Shown: positions 34,752 to 43,098 of the stretch, piece after piece
Position numbering within the stretch: the stretch's first letter is position 1
Layout: every line of letters starts with the position of its first letter
Assembly (NCBI GenBank): GCA_020638995.1
Contig: JACKHM010000001.1
Location: 2,232,001-2,296,000, forward strand
DNA length: 64,000 nt
From: Planctomycetaceae bacterium
GTDB taxonomy: Bacteria; Planctomycetota; Planctomycetia; Pirellulales; Pirellulaceae
Direction of reading: 5' to 3'
Translations under genes and position numbers: made by a program
The notes under the pieces: model-generated
What the model was told of the DNA's origin: nothing
The model's database searches: none
Seen by the model: the letters and a program-made list of their open reading frames with translations, nothing else

Positions 34752-35693
34752 TCACTGGTACTCGCTCTGTTGGTTCGTCCCGGAACTCGATCGCGGCGGC
34801 GGCAGCTTTCGACTCTTGAACTCCTGTGGATCATAGAGATCTTCGCCCGAGGCGATCCGCAGCTGATCATCCGCTCTGAGTTCAGCCGCGCCACCTTCAA
34901 ACGGTTCGAGCCGTGGATTAGGCTTCGCATTTTGTGTTCCGCGAACGCTCCAGGGAATCGCGCTCAGAACTGCTTTAATGGTCTCTTCGTAAGGGGTGAG
35001 CGGGGGGCTTTTTTCGTTCGTCTTGGCGGTGATTTGATCTTGTCCCTCCAACACCCGGAAGGCTTCCGGTGTGGCTGCCAGATTCAAAGGATCGACGCGC
35101 TCTTCCGCCAGACTTATCTTGATTGCGCGCAGCAAGCCGGCTCGGCGGGACAATGTGTTGGACAGTCCCTCCAGGTTCGTATCTTCACGGCGGCCACCGA
35201 AGTGCAGCACTTCACTTAAGCTCTCCGCACCGCCAAGATAGGCAACCAGCCGCAGAAAGATGCTGGAGTCTAGCCGTGGCGAGTCGCTCTTGAGGACAAG
35301 CTCGGACAGGATGAACGATGTGTTGTCGAGGCGGTCAGCTATGTCAAAGTGGTCCGACGCAAAGACGGCTACAACTTCGGCGGGCAGTCGAGTGGCGTTC
35401 GCGGCACCCTCTGGCAGGACCCCGGCCAGCAACCAGAGTTCCAGCGTGTTGCCCATCGCGTGACCGGATTGGCTAAGCTCTAAAGCGCGCCTGGTGACGG
35501 AACTTCTCTGAAGTAGGCGAGCTCGATCCTGGCTGGTCTTTGCAGACTGAAGGCCTCGCAAGTAGCTCACCAGACGGTGCGTATCTTGATCCAACCCTGG
35601 GGGCGAGGAAGATCCAGATTTGAGCAACGCCTGTGCGTTCAGACATCGCCAGTTGGGAGGACGAAGTGAATCTGCTGCATCGTACAATTGCAT
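34752..35693 (-). CDS. Hypothetical protein, first gene of unknown operon
   Basis: A 313-residue protein from the ATG at 35693 (MQLYDAADSLRPPNWRCLNA); an open extension upstream to 35804 would run through the operator and is not used here. The N-terminal ~90 residues and a middle piece LPAEVVAVFASDHFDIADRLDNTSFIL recall proteins found in phages and integrative elements that I cannot name securely. The C-terminus is proline-rich and probably disordered. It is the promoter-proximal gene of a minus-strand operon, divergent from the XRE repressor, with the palindrome 35760-35776 between them. Confidence 0.55.
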   Translation of the reverse strand: MQLYDAADSLRPPNWRCLNAQALLKSGSSSPPGLDQDTHRLVSYLRGLQSAKTSQDRARLLQRSSVTRRALELSQSGHAMGNTLELWLLAGVLPEGAANATRLPAEVVAVFASDHFDIADRLDNTSFILSELVLKSDSPRLDSSIFLRLVAYLGGAESLSEVLHFGGRREDTNLEGLSNTLSRRAGLLRAIKISLAEERVDPLNLAATPEAFRVLEGQDQITAKTNEKSPPLTPYEETIKAVLSAIPWSVRGTQNAKPNPRLEPFEGGAAELRADDQLRIASGEDLYDPQEFKSRKLPPPRSSSGTNQQSEYQ

Positions 35694-35759
35694 CCTGCGA
35701 ATCCTTTCGCTACTAAATATGCTGAGCTGAGTTCCTGCTCGACAATTACTCCATATAGA

Positions 35760-35776
35760 GTAGTACAGTGTACTAC
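35760..35776. promoter_or_regulatory. Palindromic operator between repressor and divergent operon
   Basis: GTAGTACAGTGTACTAC is a perfect 7-3-7 inverted repeat, 26 bases before the repressor ATG and 67 bases before the start of the divergent gene. Position and symmetry fit a dimeric HTH repressor controlling both directions. The binding partner is inferred. Confidence 0.55.
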
Positions 35777-35802
35777 CTCGCGTCAACTTTAAAGAAGGCG
35801 AC

Positions 35803-36453
35803 ATGGCTGAAGAACAAGCCCCCGGCGATCCAAATGCACGAAATCGCAGGCTTCGAGCGTTGCTTGAACAGCTAGCAGAGCAAGGAATCTCGCAACAGCA
35901 AATCGCCCGGCAATTGAACGTCCCACCCTCCTATCTCTCTGACGTCAAGCTGGGCCGAAAGACGCTGACCGACACATTTGGACGTTTCTTCTGCAGCGAG
36001 TTCGGTGTAGGACTCGATTGGCTACTCGACGGTGTCGGACCACAGACCAAGCCCCAGCTCTCGTCACAGCCGGATGCGGCGAAGTCCGCACAGGTGATGC
36101 TGCCAATCCTCTCCGAGATAATCCAGGGGAACCCTGAAGACTCTCACGCTTGGGATGGGAGCCGGGTCGAAGTCGCCGGCGTCGCAGCGGCCCGAGCGCT
36201 GCGTGCCGATCATCCATATGTTCTGAAATCACCGGTCGACGATAAACTTGGCCGCATCAAAAAGAATGACTTGCTGCTCATCGATCAGAGCGCCAGTGCA
36301 GAAGCCACCCTCGTCGTCGTCCTCGACGTCCATGAGTTGCACCTCGCCCGAAGAACGCAGCGCGGATACCAAGCGGTCGAATCGGGACGAGCAATGCGAG
36401 CCGCCGCTACGCCAGTCGGGGTATGCCTGGGAATCATTTGGGCCGGCTTCTAG
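35803..36453 (+). CDS. XRE-family repressor with S24/LexA-like C-terminal domain
   Basis: A 216-residue DNA-binding regulator. Residues ~18-75 are a lambda-cI/Cro-type helix-turn-helix (GISQQQIARQLNVPPSYLSDVKLGRKTLTDTF). Residues ~125-216 resemble the beta-rich S24/signal-peptidase-like dimerisation domain of cI and LexA (YVLKSPVDDKLGRIKKNDLLLIDQSA...VGVCLGIIWAGF), but the usual Ser-Lys catalytic pair is not obvious, so self-cleavage may be absent. A GAAGG ribosome-binding site precedes the ATG. It is divergent from a minus-strand operon across a perfect 7-3-7 palindrome, the expected layout for an autoregulated phage- or island-type repressor. Confidence 0.7.
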   Translation: MAEEQAPGDPNARNRRLRALLEQLAEQGISQQQIARQLNVPPSYLSDVKLGRKTLTDTFGRFFCSEFGVGLDWLLDGVGPQTKPQLSSQPDAAKSAQVMLPILSEIIQGNPEDSHAWDGSRVEVAGVAAARALRADHPYVLKSPVDDKLGRIKKNDLLLIDQSASAEATLVVVLDVHELHLARRTQRGYQAVESGRAMRAAATPVGVCLGIIWAGF

Positions 36454-36555
36454 CGCGGAGGCTTCGCGGCCAGACGCAGCATTGCTCATGCCGAATCACG
36501 TCAGCGGTGGCGAGAACTCGCGCACGAAAGTCCCAAATGCCCTGCCAAACAGCAC

Positions 36556-36575
36556 GGCGAGATTTAACTCTCGCC
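36556..36575. other. Hairpin before the nucleotidyltransferase cassette
   Basis: GGCGAGA-TTTAAC-TCTCGCC: 7-bp perfect arms, 22 bases before the ATG at 36598. There is no T-tract, so an operator or mRNA structure for the two-gene cassette is more likely than a terminator. Confidence 0.35.
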
Positions 36576-36597
36576 TACACCCCTGCGATTGCCTAAA

Positions 36598-36870
36598 ATG
36601 GCGACGATGGCAAAGCTGCAATACACGGCCGATACTTCCGAGGAAGCACTCGAAGTGCAGTTGGGCTGCTTGCGCCGCATGAGCTCTCGTGAGCGCATTC
36701 AGCAAACATGTGCCATGTCACGACGCGTGCGCAACATGGCGATGGATGCGATCCGGAGGCGACACCCAAATCTTTCAGACGCAGAAGTCCAGTTGATGTT
36801 TATTGAGCTGACCTATGGGAAGTCTCTTGCCGACGACGTCCGCCGCTGGAGCGCGGAGCGAGCAAGTTGA
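36598..36870 (+). CDS. Small protein paired with nucleotidyltransferase
   Basis: About 90 residues from the ATG at 36598; an alternative ATG follows at 36607. Mostly helical, with text typical of a small family that sits just upstream of nucleotidyltransferase genes: RRMSSRERIQQTCAMSRRVRNMAMDAIRRRHPNLSDAEVQLMFIELTYGKSLADDV. The stop codon overlaps the TTG start of the next gene (TTGA), so the two are translated together. By analogy with two-gene Abi-like and minimal-nucleotidyltransferase modules this may be the antitoxin or partner; which protein is toxic cannot be told. Confidence 0.6.
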   Translation: MATMAKLQYTADTSEEALEVQLGCLRRMSSRERIQQTCAMSRRVRNMAMDAIRRRHPNLSDAEVQLMFIELTYGKSLADDVRRWSAERAS

Positions 36871-37451
36871 GCGATTCGGATGATTTGATCGATGCCCTTT
36901 CCCCTGTGGTCGAAGCACTCCAGAAGCTTCGCATTCCCCACTACGTGGCCGGCAGCATCGCCAGCTCGTTTCACGGTGCCACGCGATCCACCATGGACGT
37001 GGATCTCGTCGCCGAACTGAGCGAGGAACAAATCTCCGATTTTGTGAGCTGCTTTGGTGATGAGTTCTATCTGAGCGAAGCCGCCATCCGAGATGCGGTA
37101 AGGCGGCGGTCCTGTTTCAATCTGATTCACCTTCCGTCGTCGTTTAAGGTGGACGTCTTCGTCAGCCGGGACCGCCCGTTCGATGCCGAATCGATGAATC
37201 GTGCAAAGCTTGTGCAGCTTGGTGAATCAAAATCGGTACAAGTTCCGATCGCAACAGCGGAAGATACGATGATCAGCAAGTTAGAGTGGTTTCGATTGAC
37301 GAATGAGACCTCGGAACGGCAGTGGGATGATGTATCGAGGCTACTTAAACTGCTCGGAGATGCCGCCGATGTTGCTTATCTTCATCGTGCTGCTGCGTCG
37401 GTGGGAGTCGCGGACTTGTTGGAACGGTTGCTGAGACAATCGGTGGGCTAA
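36867..37451 (+). CDS. Nucleotidyltransferase, AbiEii/MNT-like
   Basis: A 194-residue protein. The TTG start at 36867 overlaps the upstream stop and is preceded by GGAG. The N-terminal third has the nucleotidyltransferase signature: YVAGSIASSFHGATRSTMDVDLV (a glycine-serine stretch, then the paired aspartates of DVDL near residue 46). A later block FKVDVFVSRDRPFD adds the third acidic position typical of these enzymes. Such proteins transfer NMP groups to tRNA or protein and act in AbiE-type or MenT-like toxin-antitoxin modules. Together with the 90-residue upstream gene it makes a complete two-gene cassette in a zone rich in mobile DNA. Confidence 0.7.
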   Translation: MSDSDDLIDALSPVVEALQKLRIPHYVAGSIASSFHGATRSTMDVDLVAELSEEQISDFVSCFGDEFYLSEAAIRDAVRRRSCFNLIHLPSSFKVDVFVSRDRPFDAESMNRAKLVQLGESKSVQVPIATAEDTMISKLEWFRLTNETSERQWDDVSRLLKLLGDAADVAYLHRAAASVGVADLLERLLRQSVG

Positions 37452-37773
37452 ATTAGCGCAGCGTGTTTCGTTTCACCTCTGCTGTACTGATCCAGCGATT
37501 TCTGCGCTGCTGTTTGCCGAGATCCGTGTGGTCAAAATACTCCGCCGAACTGTAACAGCTTCACATCAACAAGGCCGTACGGTAAAACAACTCGAATGCA
37601 CAGTTCGCTCTTTGAGAACTTAGCTTTAGCATCACGAAATCAATTGGATGTCAGCCGATCTGGCGTCTGAATCAGTTGCGCAGCGTCTGAATCAGAGGGT
37701 CAGGAGAGTTGGTGCCGCTGTTGGCGCAGACCGGTTGCGTAGAGGCGCACTGCGCATAGACTTCGATTACCAG
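37452..37773. other. Non-coding tail of transposase element, copy 1
   Basis: No gene. From 37576 onward the sequence is homologous to 45751-45948 and belongs to the transposase element. It contains two GTCTGAATCA-type direct repeats near 37665-37695. Confidence 0.6.
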
Positions 37774-38856
37774 TTACGCAGCGTCGCGATAGTAGTATCG
37801 CAGTATGCCGCCGAGCCGCTCGCGACATTCGATCTTGCCTGAAATCTTCCCGACTTCGCCTTTAGGGTCGATGATCGTGTTGTCGAGCCCCTGATGATTT
37901 CGTTCGTGATGATAATGGGAAAGATATTCGCGAACAGCGTTTCGCAACATGTTCTCACGGAAGAAGATCATTTTCTCCAAGCACTCGGATTTGATACTTC
38001 TCATGAACCTTTCGAGATGGGCGTTCAAGTTAGGACTCTTCGGCGGCAACTGCACCGCTTCGACGACCTCATTGCCAAGGAAGTCTCGGAATGACTCGCA
38101 GAACTTGGTGTCGCGATCCATGAGCAGGTAGCGATTGTCATTGAGGAAGCCGTCTTCACAGTTCGTCAGATTCCGAGCCATCTGTTTCATCCAGGTTTCG
38201 TCCGGATGGGCCGTGTAACCTGCGAAGTGAACCCGTCGCGTCTTCAGTTCCATCACGAACAGCAAGTAATAAGTGACGAGACCACCCTTGGTCCAGACCT
38301 CGATCGTGGTGAAATCGATAGCGGCCAGTACGTCCCAGTGAGCCTTGAGGAACGTCGACCAACTCGTTGTTCGGGCACGAGTGGGCACCGGCTCAATGCC
38401 ATGTTCCTTGAGAATATTGCCGACGGATTGGTCGGAGACGTCGTGACCAAGATTCTGCACGGCTCCCGCAATCCGATCATAACCCCAACTTGGATTCTCG
38501 CTTGCAAATCGCAGCACGAGTTGAACGACTTCTTTGGGCAGCACCGGTCGTCCAACCTTTTGGCGTCGTTCACTGTAATCGTACTTCTTCGCCACAAGCA
38601 TCCGATGCCACCGTAGAATTGTATCGGGTGAAAATAGTGTTCCGACCTCTTCGAGTCGCTTACGCCCAAGGATCTTGCCTTTGACCGCCAATCGCCGTCG
38701 CTGGTCATCGCTGAGCAAGATGCGTTTTGTGCCGAGCTTCTCTTTAAGTACCTGGTTCTCGGTGCGTAAGTACTCGATCACTTCTTGCTGCTGGCGGTGA
38801 ATCCAGCCGGCGACGATGACCAAGTACAGTTGCCACGGTTGAAGTACGAAAGTCAT
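37576..38856 (-). mobile_element. Transposase element, copy 1
   Basis: A 1281-bp block homologous, without visible length change, to 45751-47031. It consists of a transposase gene plus ~198 bp of non-coding sequence 3' of it. The homology stops at the transposase start codon. I could not find convincing terminal inverted repeats, so true boundaries are uncertain. Confidence 0.6.
37774..38856 (-). CDS. Integrase-core (rve) transposase, copy 1
   Basis: A 360-residue DDE transposase. N-terminal ~100 residues are a helical DNA-binding region (RRLAVKGKILGRKRLEEVGTLFSPDTILRWHRML). The catalytic core runs about 160-340: AIDFTTIEVWTKGG (first Asp), YLLMDRDTKFCESF (second Asp), LNAHLERFMRSIKSE (Glu). 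The triad is intact and there is no frameshift, so the enzyme may be active. It is closely similar to the copy at 45949-47031. It lies between the nucleotidyltransferase cassette and a truncated EF-Tu gene. Confidence 0.85.
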   Translation of the reverse strand: MTFVLQPWQLYLVIVAGWIHRQQQEVIEYLRTENQVLKEKLGTKRILLSDDQRRRLAVKGKILGRKRLEEVGTLFSPDTILRWHRMLVAKKYDYSERRQKVGRPVLPKEVVQLVLRFASENPSWGYDRIAGAVQNLGHDVSDQSVGNILKEHGIEPVPTRARTTSWSTFLKAHWDVLAAIDFTTIEVWTKGGLVTYYLLFVMELKTRRVHFAGYTAHPDETWMKQMARNLTNCEDGFLNDNRYLLMDRDTKFCESFRDFLGNEVVEAVQLPPKSPNLNAHLERFMRSIKSECLEKMIFFRENMLRNAVREYLSHYHHERNHQGLDNTIIDPKGEVGKISGKIECRERLGGILRYYYRDAA

Positions 38857-39097
38857 GGTCGTGCCCTGGTGGTATCAAAGGTGGAAGCCTAATGAACCAT
38901 GGCTTGACCGCTTCGTCGATTCAATCAAGCCCGACCGTCGCAGCGCAGCAATCCTCTTTTGATCGTGCCGGTTGTGCCTTCTGTATCATCCATGCAATGG
39001 CGAAATGCCCAATCCAAGTCGGCCGAAATCCACGCGATGTTCTACGGCAAAAGTCCGGAAACCATCGACACTTAATGGTCGGCCGTGTTTTTTGACC

Positions 39098-39583
39098 CTA
39101 CGGGTTCGCGCCGGCAACTCGGTGGATATCGTCGGACTCGCCGGAGCGCCGCGCACGGTCGTTGTCACGCAGGTCGAAACGTTCGGCCAAGTGCTCGACG
39201 TCGGCCAAGCCGGCCACAACGTCGGTTGCTTGCTGCGCGGTGTGGCACGCGACGAAGTGCAGCGAGGTCAAGTGTTGGCGGCGATTGGTTCGATCACGCC
39301 GATCACGAACTTCGAGGCCGAGGTCTACGTGCTCACGAAGGAGGAAGGTGGGCGTCATACGCCGTTCTTTAACGGCTACACGCCGCAGTTCTTCTTTCGT
39401 ACGGCGGACGTGACTGGATCGACTATCGTGTTGGGCAATGCCGACATGGCGATGCCCGGCGACGGCGTGAAGCTAGGCATCTCGCTGCAAAGCCCCGTTG
39501 CCTTGTCGGACGGTGCCCGCTTCGCGATTCGCGAAGGCAGCAAAACAGTCGGTTCGGGCGTCGTCACGAAAGTGCTGGCGTAG
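39098..39583 (+). pseudogene. tuf: Truncated elongation factor Tu (domains II-III only)
   Basis: About 160 residues of clear EF-Tu: VETFGQVLDVGQAGHNVGCLLRG, RGQVLA, FEAEVYVLTKEEGGRHTPFF, YTPQFFFRTADVTG, and the terminal FAIREGSKTVGSGVVTKVLA. It starts inside domain II; the G domain (about the first 230 residues of a ~395-residue protein) is absent, so it cannot act as EF-Tu. The open frame runs on upstream to 38972 but that part is not EF-Tu-like. The 3' end is intact and is followed by a normal terminator. It sits beside transposase copy 1, pointing to a rearranged or displaced second tuf copy. A few substitutions appear at usually fixed positions (such as GSTIVLGNADMAM), consistent with decay or divergence. 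Confidence 0.85.
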
Positions 39584-39598
39584 GCCGCCACATCGTAG

Positions 39599-39634
39599 CC
39601 TCTGGTTCGAGCAATCGGACCAGGGGCATTTTTT
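39599..39634 (+). terminator. Rho-independent terminator after tuf fragment
   Basis: Stem CCTCTGGT / ACCAGGGG (39599-39606 with 39619-39626, one G-U pair), then a six-T run at 39629-39634. It sits 16 bases past the tuf stop codon, as expected for the original gene. Confidence 0.75.
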
Positions 39635-39692
39635 CATTTGGCATTTCCTCTCGGTCCCTTGTCTTCACTGGCGCGATCGCGATGCAATTGCT

Positions 39693-40787
39693 TCATCGCG
39701 ATGGTTCGCCGGTCATCTGCGGGCCAAGTTCTTTGAAGAGATCCACCCAGGAAAGCCAGATCGCATTGTGGATTGTGGCCTTGCCGGTCGCTCTTAGCTC
39801 GACCAGCTTGGCGGGCGATTCGTCTGGCCAGTGGCCTATCCAGCCGTGAGCGAAAGGGTGGCTCTTGAGGAGAAAATCGCGTTCGTCGTCCTTCCCGCAG
39901 CTCAGTGGGAAGGTCTCGCCGATGACGATGGGCTTACCCCAGTCGAACTTCTTAAGAAGCTCTATCTCGTCATCGACCTTGCCGGTTTTGGGATACAGAT
40001 GCGGTGAGACAAAGTCGAGTTGTTCGGCAGCCACCTTGTACGCGCCAGGGAAGGGAAGCATTCCCATCGTGATAAGGTGGGTTTGGTCGTGCTTGCGGAT
40101 GGCGGAGACCATGCGGTTTGTCCACTCGCGGAAGATCTCATCGCCGTTGCGTTTGCCGGGATCGAGGCTGAGTCGCTGGCAGAATTCAACCTCGCCCATT
40201 CTGCCCAGGTACCACCCTTCGGCTTGCGGGCCGATCGCGCCGGGTTCGTTGACCAAGTCATAGGCGAAGATGGCCGGGCTCTCCGCACAGGTGCGGGCGA
40301 TGGTCTCCCAGAAGAAGGCCTGCGTCTTCCACCGATCCTGCTCGTCCATCGAATCGTACCACGCCATGCGATCCTTGATCTGATAGCAGGCCAAGCCGGT
40401 GATCTTGAGGCGGATGCCCGAATTCTCTGCGATCCTGAGGAGACTCCTGAGCTGGTCGAGCGATTCGGAGTCGGCCTGGTCCGGCCCCTTCAGGATGGAA
40501 GGCATTTCGGGATGGATTCTGGCAACGGTGGTGCCGGTGCCTTTCATCTCGGCGAACTCCCGCTCGACACGCTGCGGGTCGCTGACCAGTCGCTTCATGA
40601 TATCGACCGAGGCATAGTTGTGCCCCCAAGGAACGAATCGATCTCCGGAAGGTTCGAGGATGAAGCCTTCCTGATCGGGGGCGATTTTCACCGTCTCCAT
40701 GTCCGCCGCCCATGCGTTGCGGGAGATGGACATTAGAACCAGTAGCAGCAAGCTGTGGATCAAGTGTCGTATGGTTCGAGGAGTCAT
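39693..40787 (-). CDS. Exported glycoside hydrolase, GH5-like (clan GH-A)
   Basis: A 364-residue protein with a signal peptide (about residues 1-28, ending AWA). The body has an (alpha/beta)8-barrel pattern of clan GH-A: AYDLVNEPG supplies the acid/base glutamate (E181) and IVIGETFP the nucleophile glutamate (E291), 110 residues apart. An early GTTVARIHPEMPS block is also typical. It likely hydrolyses a beta-linked polysaccharide (cellulase or mannanase type); the substrate is not determinable. It is divergent from the sulfatase at 41113, with ~325 bp between; together they may process a sulfated polysaccharide. Confidence 0.78.
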   Translation of the reverse strand: MTPRTIRHLIHSLLLLVLMSISRNAWAADMETVKIAPDQEGFILEPSGDRFVPWGHNYASVDIMKRLVSDPQRVEREFAEMKGTGTTVARIHPEMPSILKGPDQADSESLDQLRSLLRIAENSGIRLKITGLACYQIKDRMAWYDSMDEQDRWKTQAFFWETIARTCAESPAIFAYDLVNEPGAIGPQAEGWYLGRMGEVEFCQRLSLDPGKRNGDEIFREWTNRMVSAIRKHDQTHLITMGMLPFPGAYKVAAEQLDFVSPHLYPKTGKVDDEIELLKKFDWGKPIVIGETFPLSCGKDDERDFLLKSHPFAHGWIGHWPDESPAKLVELRATGKATIHNAIWLSWVDLFKELGPQMTGEPSR

Positions 40788-41112
40788 TGCGGCCCCCTTC
40801 TAGTTGGTCGTTGCGAGCAGCCAATTTGCCGGGAGTCTCCGAACGCCAATCCAGAGTGGCTTGGGTCGAGAGCCGCGATCGGCGACTTAACCGTGATTGT
40901 AATCCGTCGTTCCTCGCAAGAACAATTCGGCCTGGACATCTACGACTGCGATCCTGACCGCATGACAATCTGCACATGGAATCTCCACGTTGCTCGTTCT
41001 GCGGTGGTGCCTGAGGATTGAATGTTCCTAGAAGTCTGGCTGACAATGGATGGCACGCGATACAATATCGCGATCGCCCTTGCGGAAATCACGACTGTAC
41101 TACAGGTCTCTC

Positions 41113-42528
41113 ATGAACGCTTTACGCCCCACACTGTTTTGCTTTGCAAGAGTTGCATGCCTGGCGGTCGCTTACGCCGTTTCGTTGACAAGTTCGGCGG
41201 CGGAGAAGCGACCACCCAACATCTTGTTGATCATCACCGACCAACAGCATGCGGAAATGATGAGCTGCGCCGACAACAAGTTCCTCAACACGCCAGCGAT
41301 CGACAGCCTGGCTCGAGACGGTATCCGGTTCGCCAACGCTTATGTGACCAACCCTGTCTGCGTGCCCAGTCGGATCAGCATGGCGACGGGTGTCATGGCC
41401 GGTCGACTCGGTGTCCTGAACAACGGAGACAAAGCCAGAGTTCCACCGGAGGTCGACAACAACTCGCTCGGTAAGCTCGTTAAGCGAGCTGGATACAAGA
41501 CATTCTACGGCGGCAAGGTCCACATGTGCCGCGAACTGAACCCGTTGGACGCCGGATACGACGAATACTTCGCGGATCAACGCGAGGCATTGCCGGGAGC
41601 GTGCATCGATTTCATCGAACGGAATCGAGACGGACCGTTCTTTGCCGTCGCTTCGTTCATCAATCCCCACGACATTTGTTTCGCCTACAGCGCGTACAAA
41701 GGCAAGTCGGTCAAGGGAAAACAGAGCGTCGATCATCTCTATAAACAAGCGTCGGAATTGCCACCCGAGCAGCTTCCGCCGTTGCCGGACAACTTTCGCA
41801 TTCCTCAGCTTGAACCCGAAGCGATCGAACTCTACTCCAGGGCAAACGCCGTAACCCCGGCGGGAACGATGCGAAAAGTTTACGACGAGCGGCAATGGCA
41901 GATCTATCGTTGGATTTATTGTCGGCTGACCGAGCAGGTCGATGAGCATATCGGCCGCATTCTCGATGCGCTCAAGCGTAACGGATTGGATGAAGAGACG
42001 CTGGTCATTTTTACCAGCGATCACGGCGACATGGACGCCTGTCACCGTCTGGCTTCGAAGGGCAAATTCTATGAGCAGTCAGTCCGTGTTCCGTTCTTGA
42101 TGCGATACAAAGGCAAGGTCGTTCACCGAGTGGATACGAATCTCATCTCCAGTGGGCTCGATCTGCTACCCACCGTGTGCGACTATGCCGGATTGGAGGT
42201 GCCCCAAGGTCTGATGGGAAAAAGCCTGCGGCCGCTCGCCGAGTCACAGGACGTCGCTCACTGGCGCGACTACATCGTCACGGAGAACCACACGGGGCGT
42301 ATGCTTCGCAGCGTCGATTACAAGTATTGTGTGTACCGTGAAGGCGACCTCCGAGAATCGCTTGTGAACATGCGCGATGATCCCGGTGAAATGACGAATC
42401 TGGCGAGTAAACCCGAGCACACCGACACGCTCAATGAACATCGTCGATACCTCAAGCAATGGATCACATCCTCGGGCGACCAGGACGCCGAGTCGTTTGC
42501 GATCGCCGCCCGCCCCAAGGGAAATTGA
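41113..42528 (+). CDS. Sulfatase (formylglycine-dependent)
   Basis: About 471 residues from the ATG at 41113, which starts a signal peptide (FCFARVACLAVAYAVSL); the frame is open upstream to 41050. Sulfatase features: the metal-binding PPNILLIITDQQHAE near residue 35, the signature CVPSR (C83) whose cysteine is converted to formylglycine, the FTSDHGDMDACHRLASKGKFYEQSVRVPF block that adds metal and substrate ligands, and a C-terminal subdomain. The CxPxR form is the normal one, so the enzyme should be active once matured. It would cut sulfate esters outside the cytoplasm, likely on algal polysaccharide. The neighbouring glycosidase fits this. Confidence 0.88.
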   Translation: MNALRPTLFCFARVACLAVAYAVSLTSSAAEKRPPNILLIITDQQHAEMMSCADNKFLNTPAIDSLARDGIRFANAYVTNPVCVPSRISMATGVMAGRLGVLNNGDKARVPPEVDNNSLGKLVKRAGYKTFYGGKVHMCRELNPLDAGYDEYFADQREALPGACIDFIERNRDGPFFAVASFINPHDICFAYSAYKGKSVKGKQSVDHLYKQASELPPEQLPPLPDNFRIPQLEPEAIELYSRANAVTPAGTMRKVYDERQWQIYRWIYCRLTEQVDEHIGRILDALKRNGLDEETLVIFTSDHGDMDACHRLASKGKFYEQSVRVPFLMRYKGKVVHRVDTNLISSGLDLLPTVCDYAGLEVPQGLMGKSLRPLAESQDVAHWRDYIVTENHTGRMLRSVDYKYCVYREGDLRESLVNMRDDPGEMTNLASKPEHTDTLNEHRRYLKQWITSSGDQDAESFAIAARPKGN

Positions 42529-42642
42529 GCGACGGCGTTGCGACTCCTGACATTACGTCACTCGTTGTCCAACATTCGCCGTTCTGACAAGCAACTGCGG
42601 GACCGACATGCAGCAGCCATCGCAAGTCCACTGCCATTCTTT

Positions 42643-42688
42643 GGAGACAATCGGAGACAATCGGAGACAATCAGAGACAATCAGAGAG
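42643..42688 (+). repeat. 10-bp tandem repeat GGAGACAATC, 4.5 copies
   Basis: Four full units and half a fifth. The fourth and the partial fifth begin with A instead of G. It lies just upstream of the 166-bp repeat. Confidence 0.85.
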
Positions 42689-42759
42689 CCGAGCGGGTAC
42701 CTGAGGCGGACTGCATCGGAGACATAAGTTTGCCAACTTCCACGGTATTCCTGGCATCA

Positions 42760-42925
42760 CCGGTCCAGCTGACGGCATTTTTTCCAAAGGAACGGGCCAA
42801 ATGCGTCCTGCTCTCGCCCAGAGACAACAATCCGCCCGCCGGATTTCTAACCTTCTGACAGGTTATTTCGGGGCGCGACATTTTTTGTCTCTCTTCACCA
42901 TGTTCGAAATCTGCGTGGTTCGCAC
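42760..42925 (+). repeat. 166-bp direct repeat, copy A
   Basis: Matches 45022-45187 at a constant offset of 2,262 bp with six mismatches counted by eye. It includes CCGCCCGCCGGATTTCTAAC and ends near GTGGTTCGCAC. It flanks, with copy B, the SHD1-domain gene and two gene fragments. Confidence 0.9.
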
Positions 42926-43098
42926 ACACTGGCAAAGCTAGTGGCACACAAGTCGCTGGCCAGCCCGTCCGTTGGCAAGAGCAAGGGGACTGCAGGAGAC
43001 AAAGACTGTTTCAATCGGAGTTCGTAATCACTAAACTTATGGAACTTGAACGAACCGTATTTTCACAATTGCGACACACGACAAAGGTCGAGATCTGT

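Larger units (their letters stand above)
42529..43098. other. Intergenic region with tandem repeats and direct-repeat copy A
   Basis: No convincing gene. It contains a 4.5-copy run of the 10-bp unit GGAGACAATC (42643-42688, later units with A for the first G) and copy A of a 166-bp repeat (42760-42925). The last ~60 bp form the leader of the SHD1-domain gene. Confidence 0.6.
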
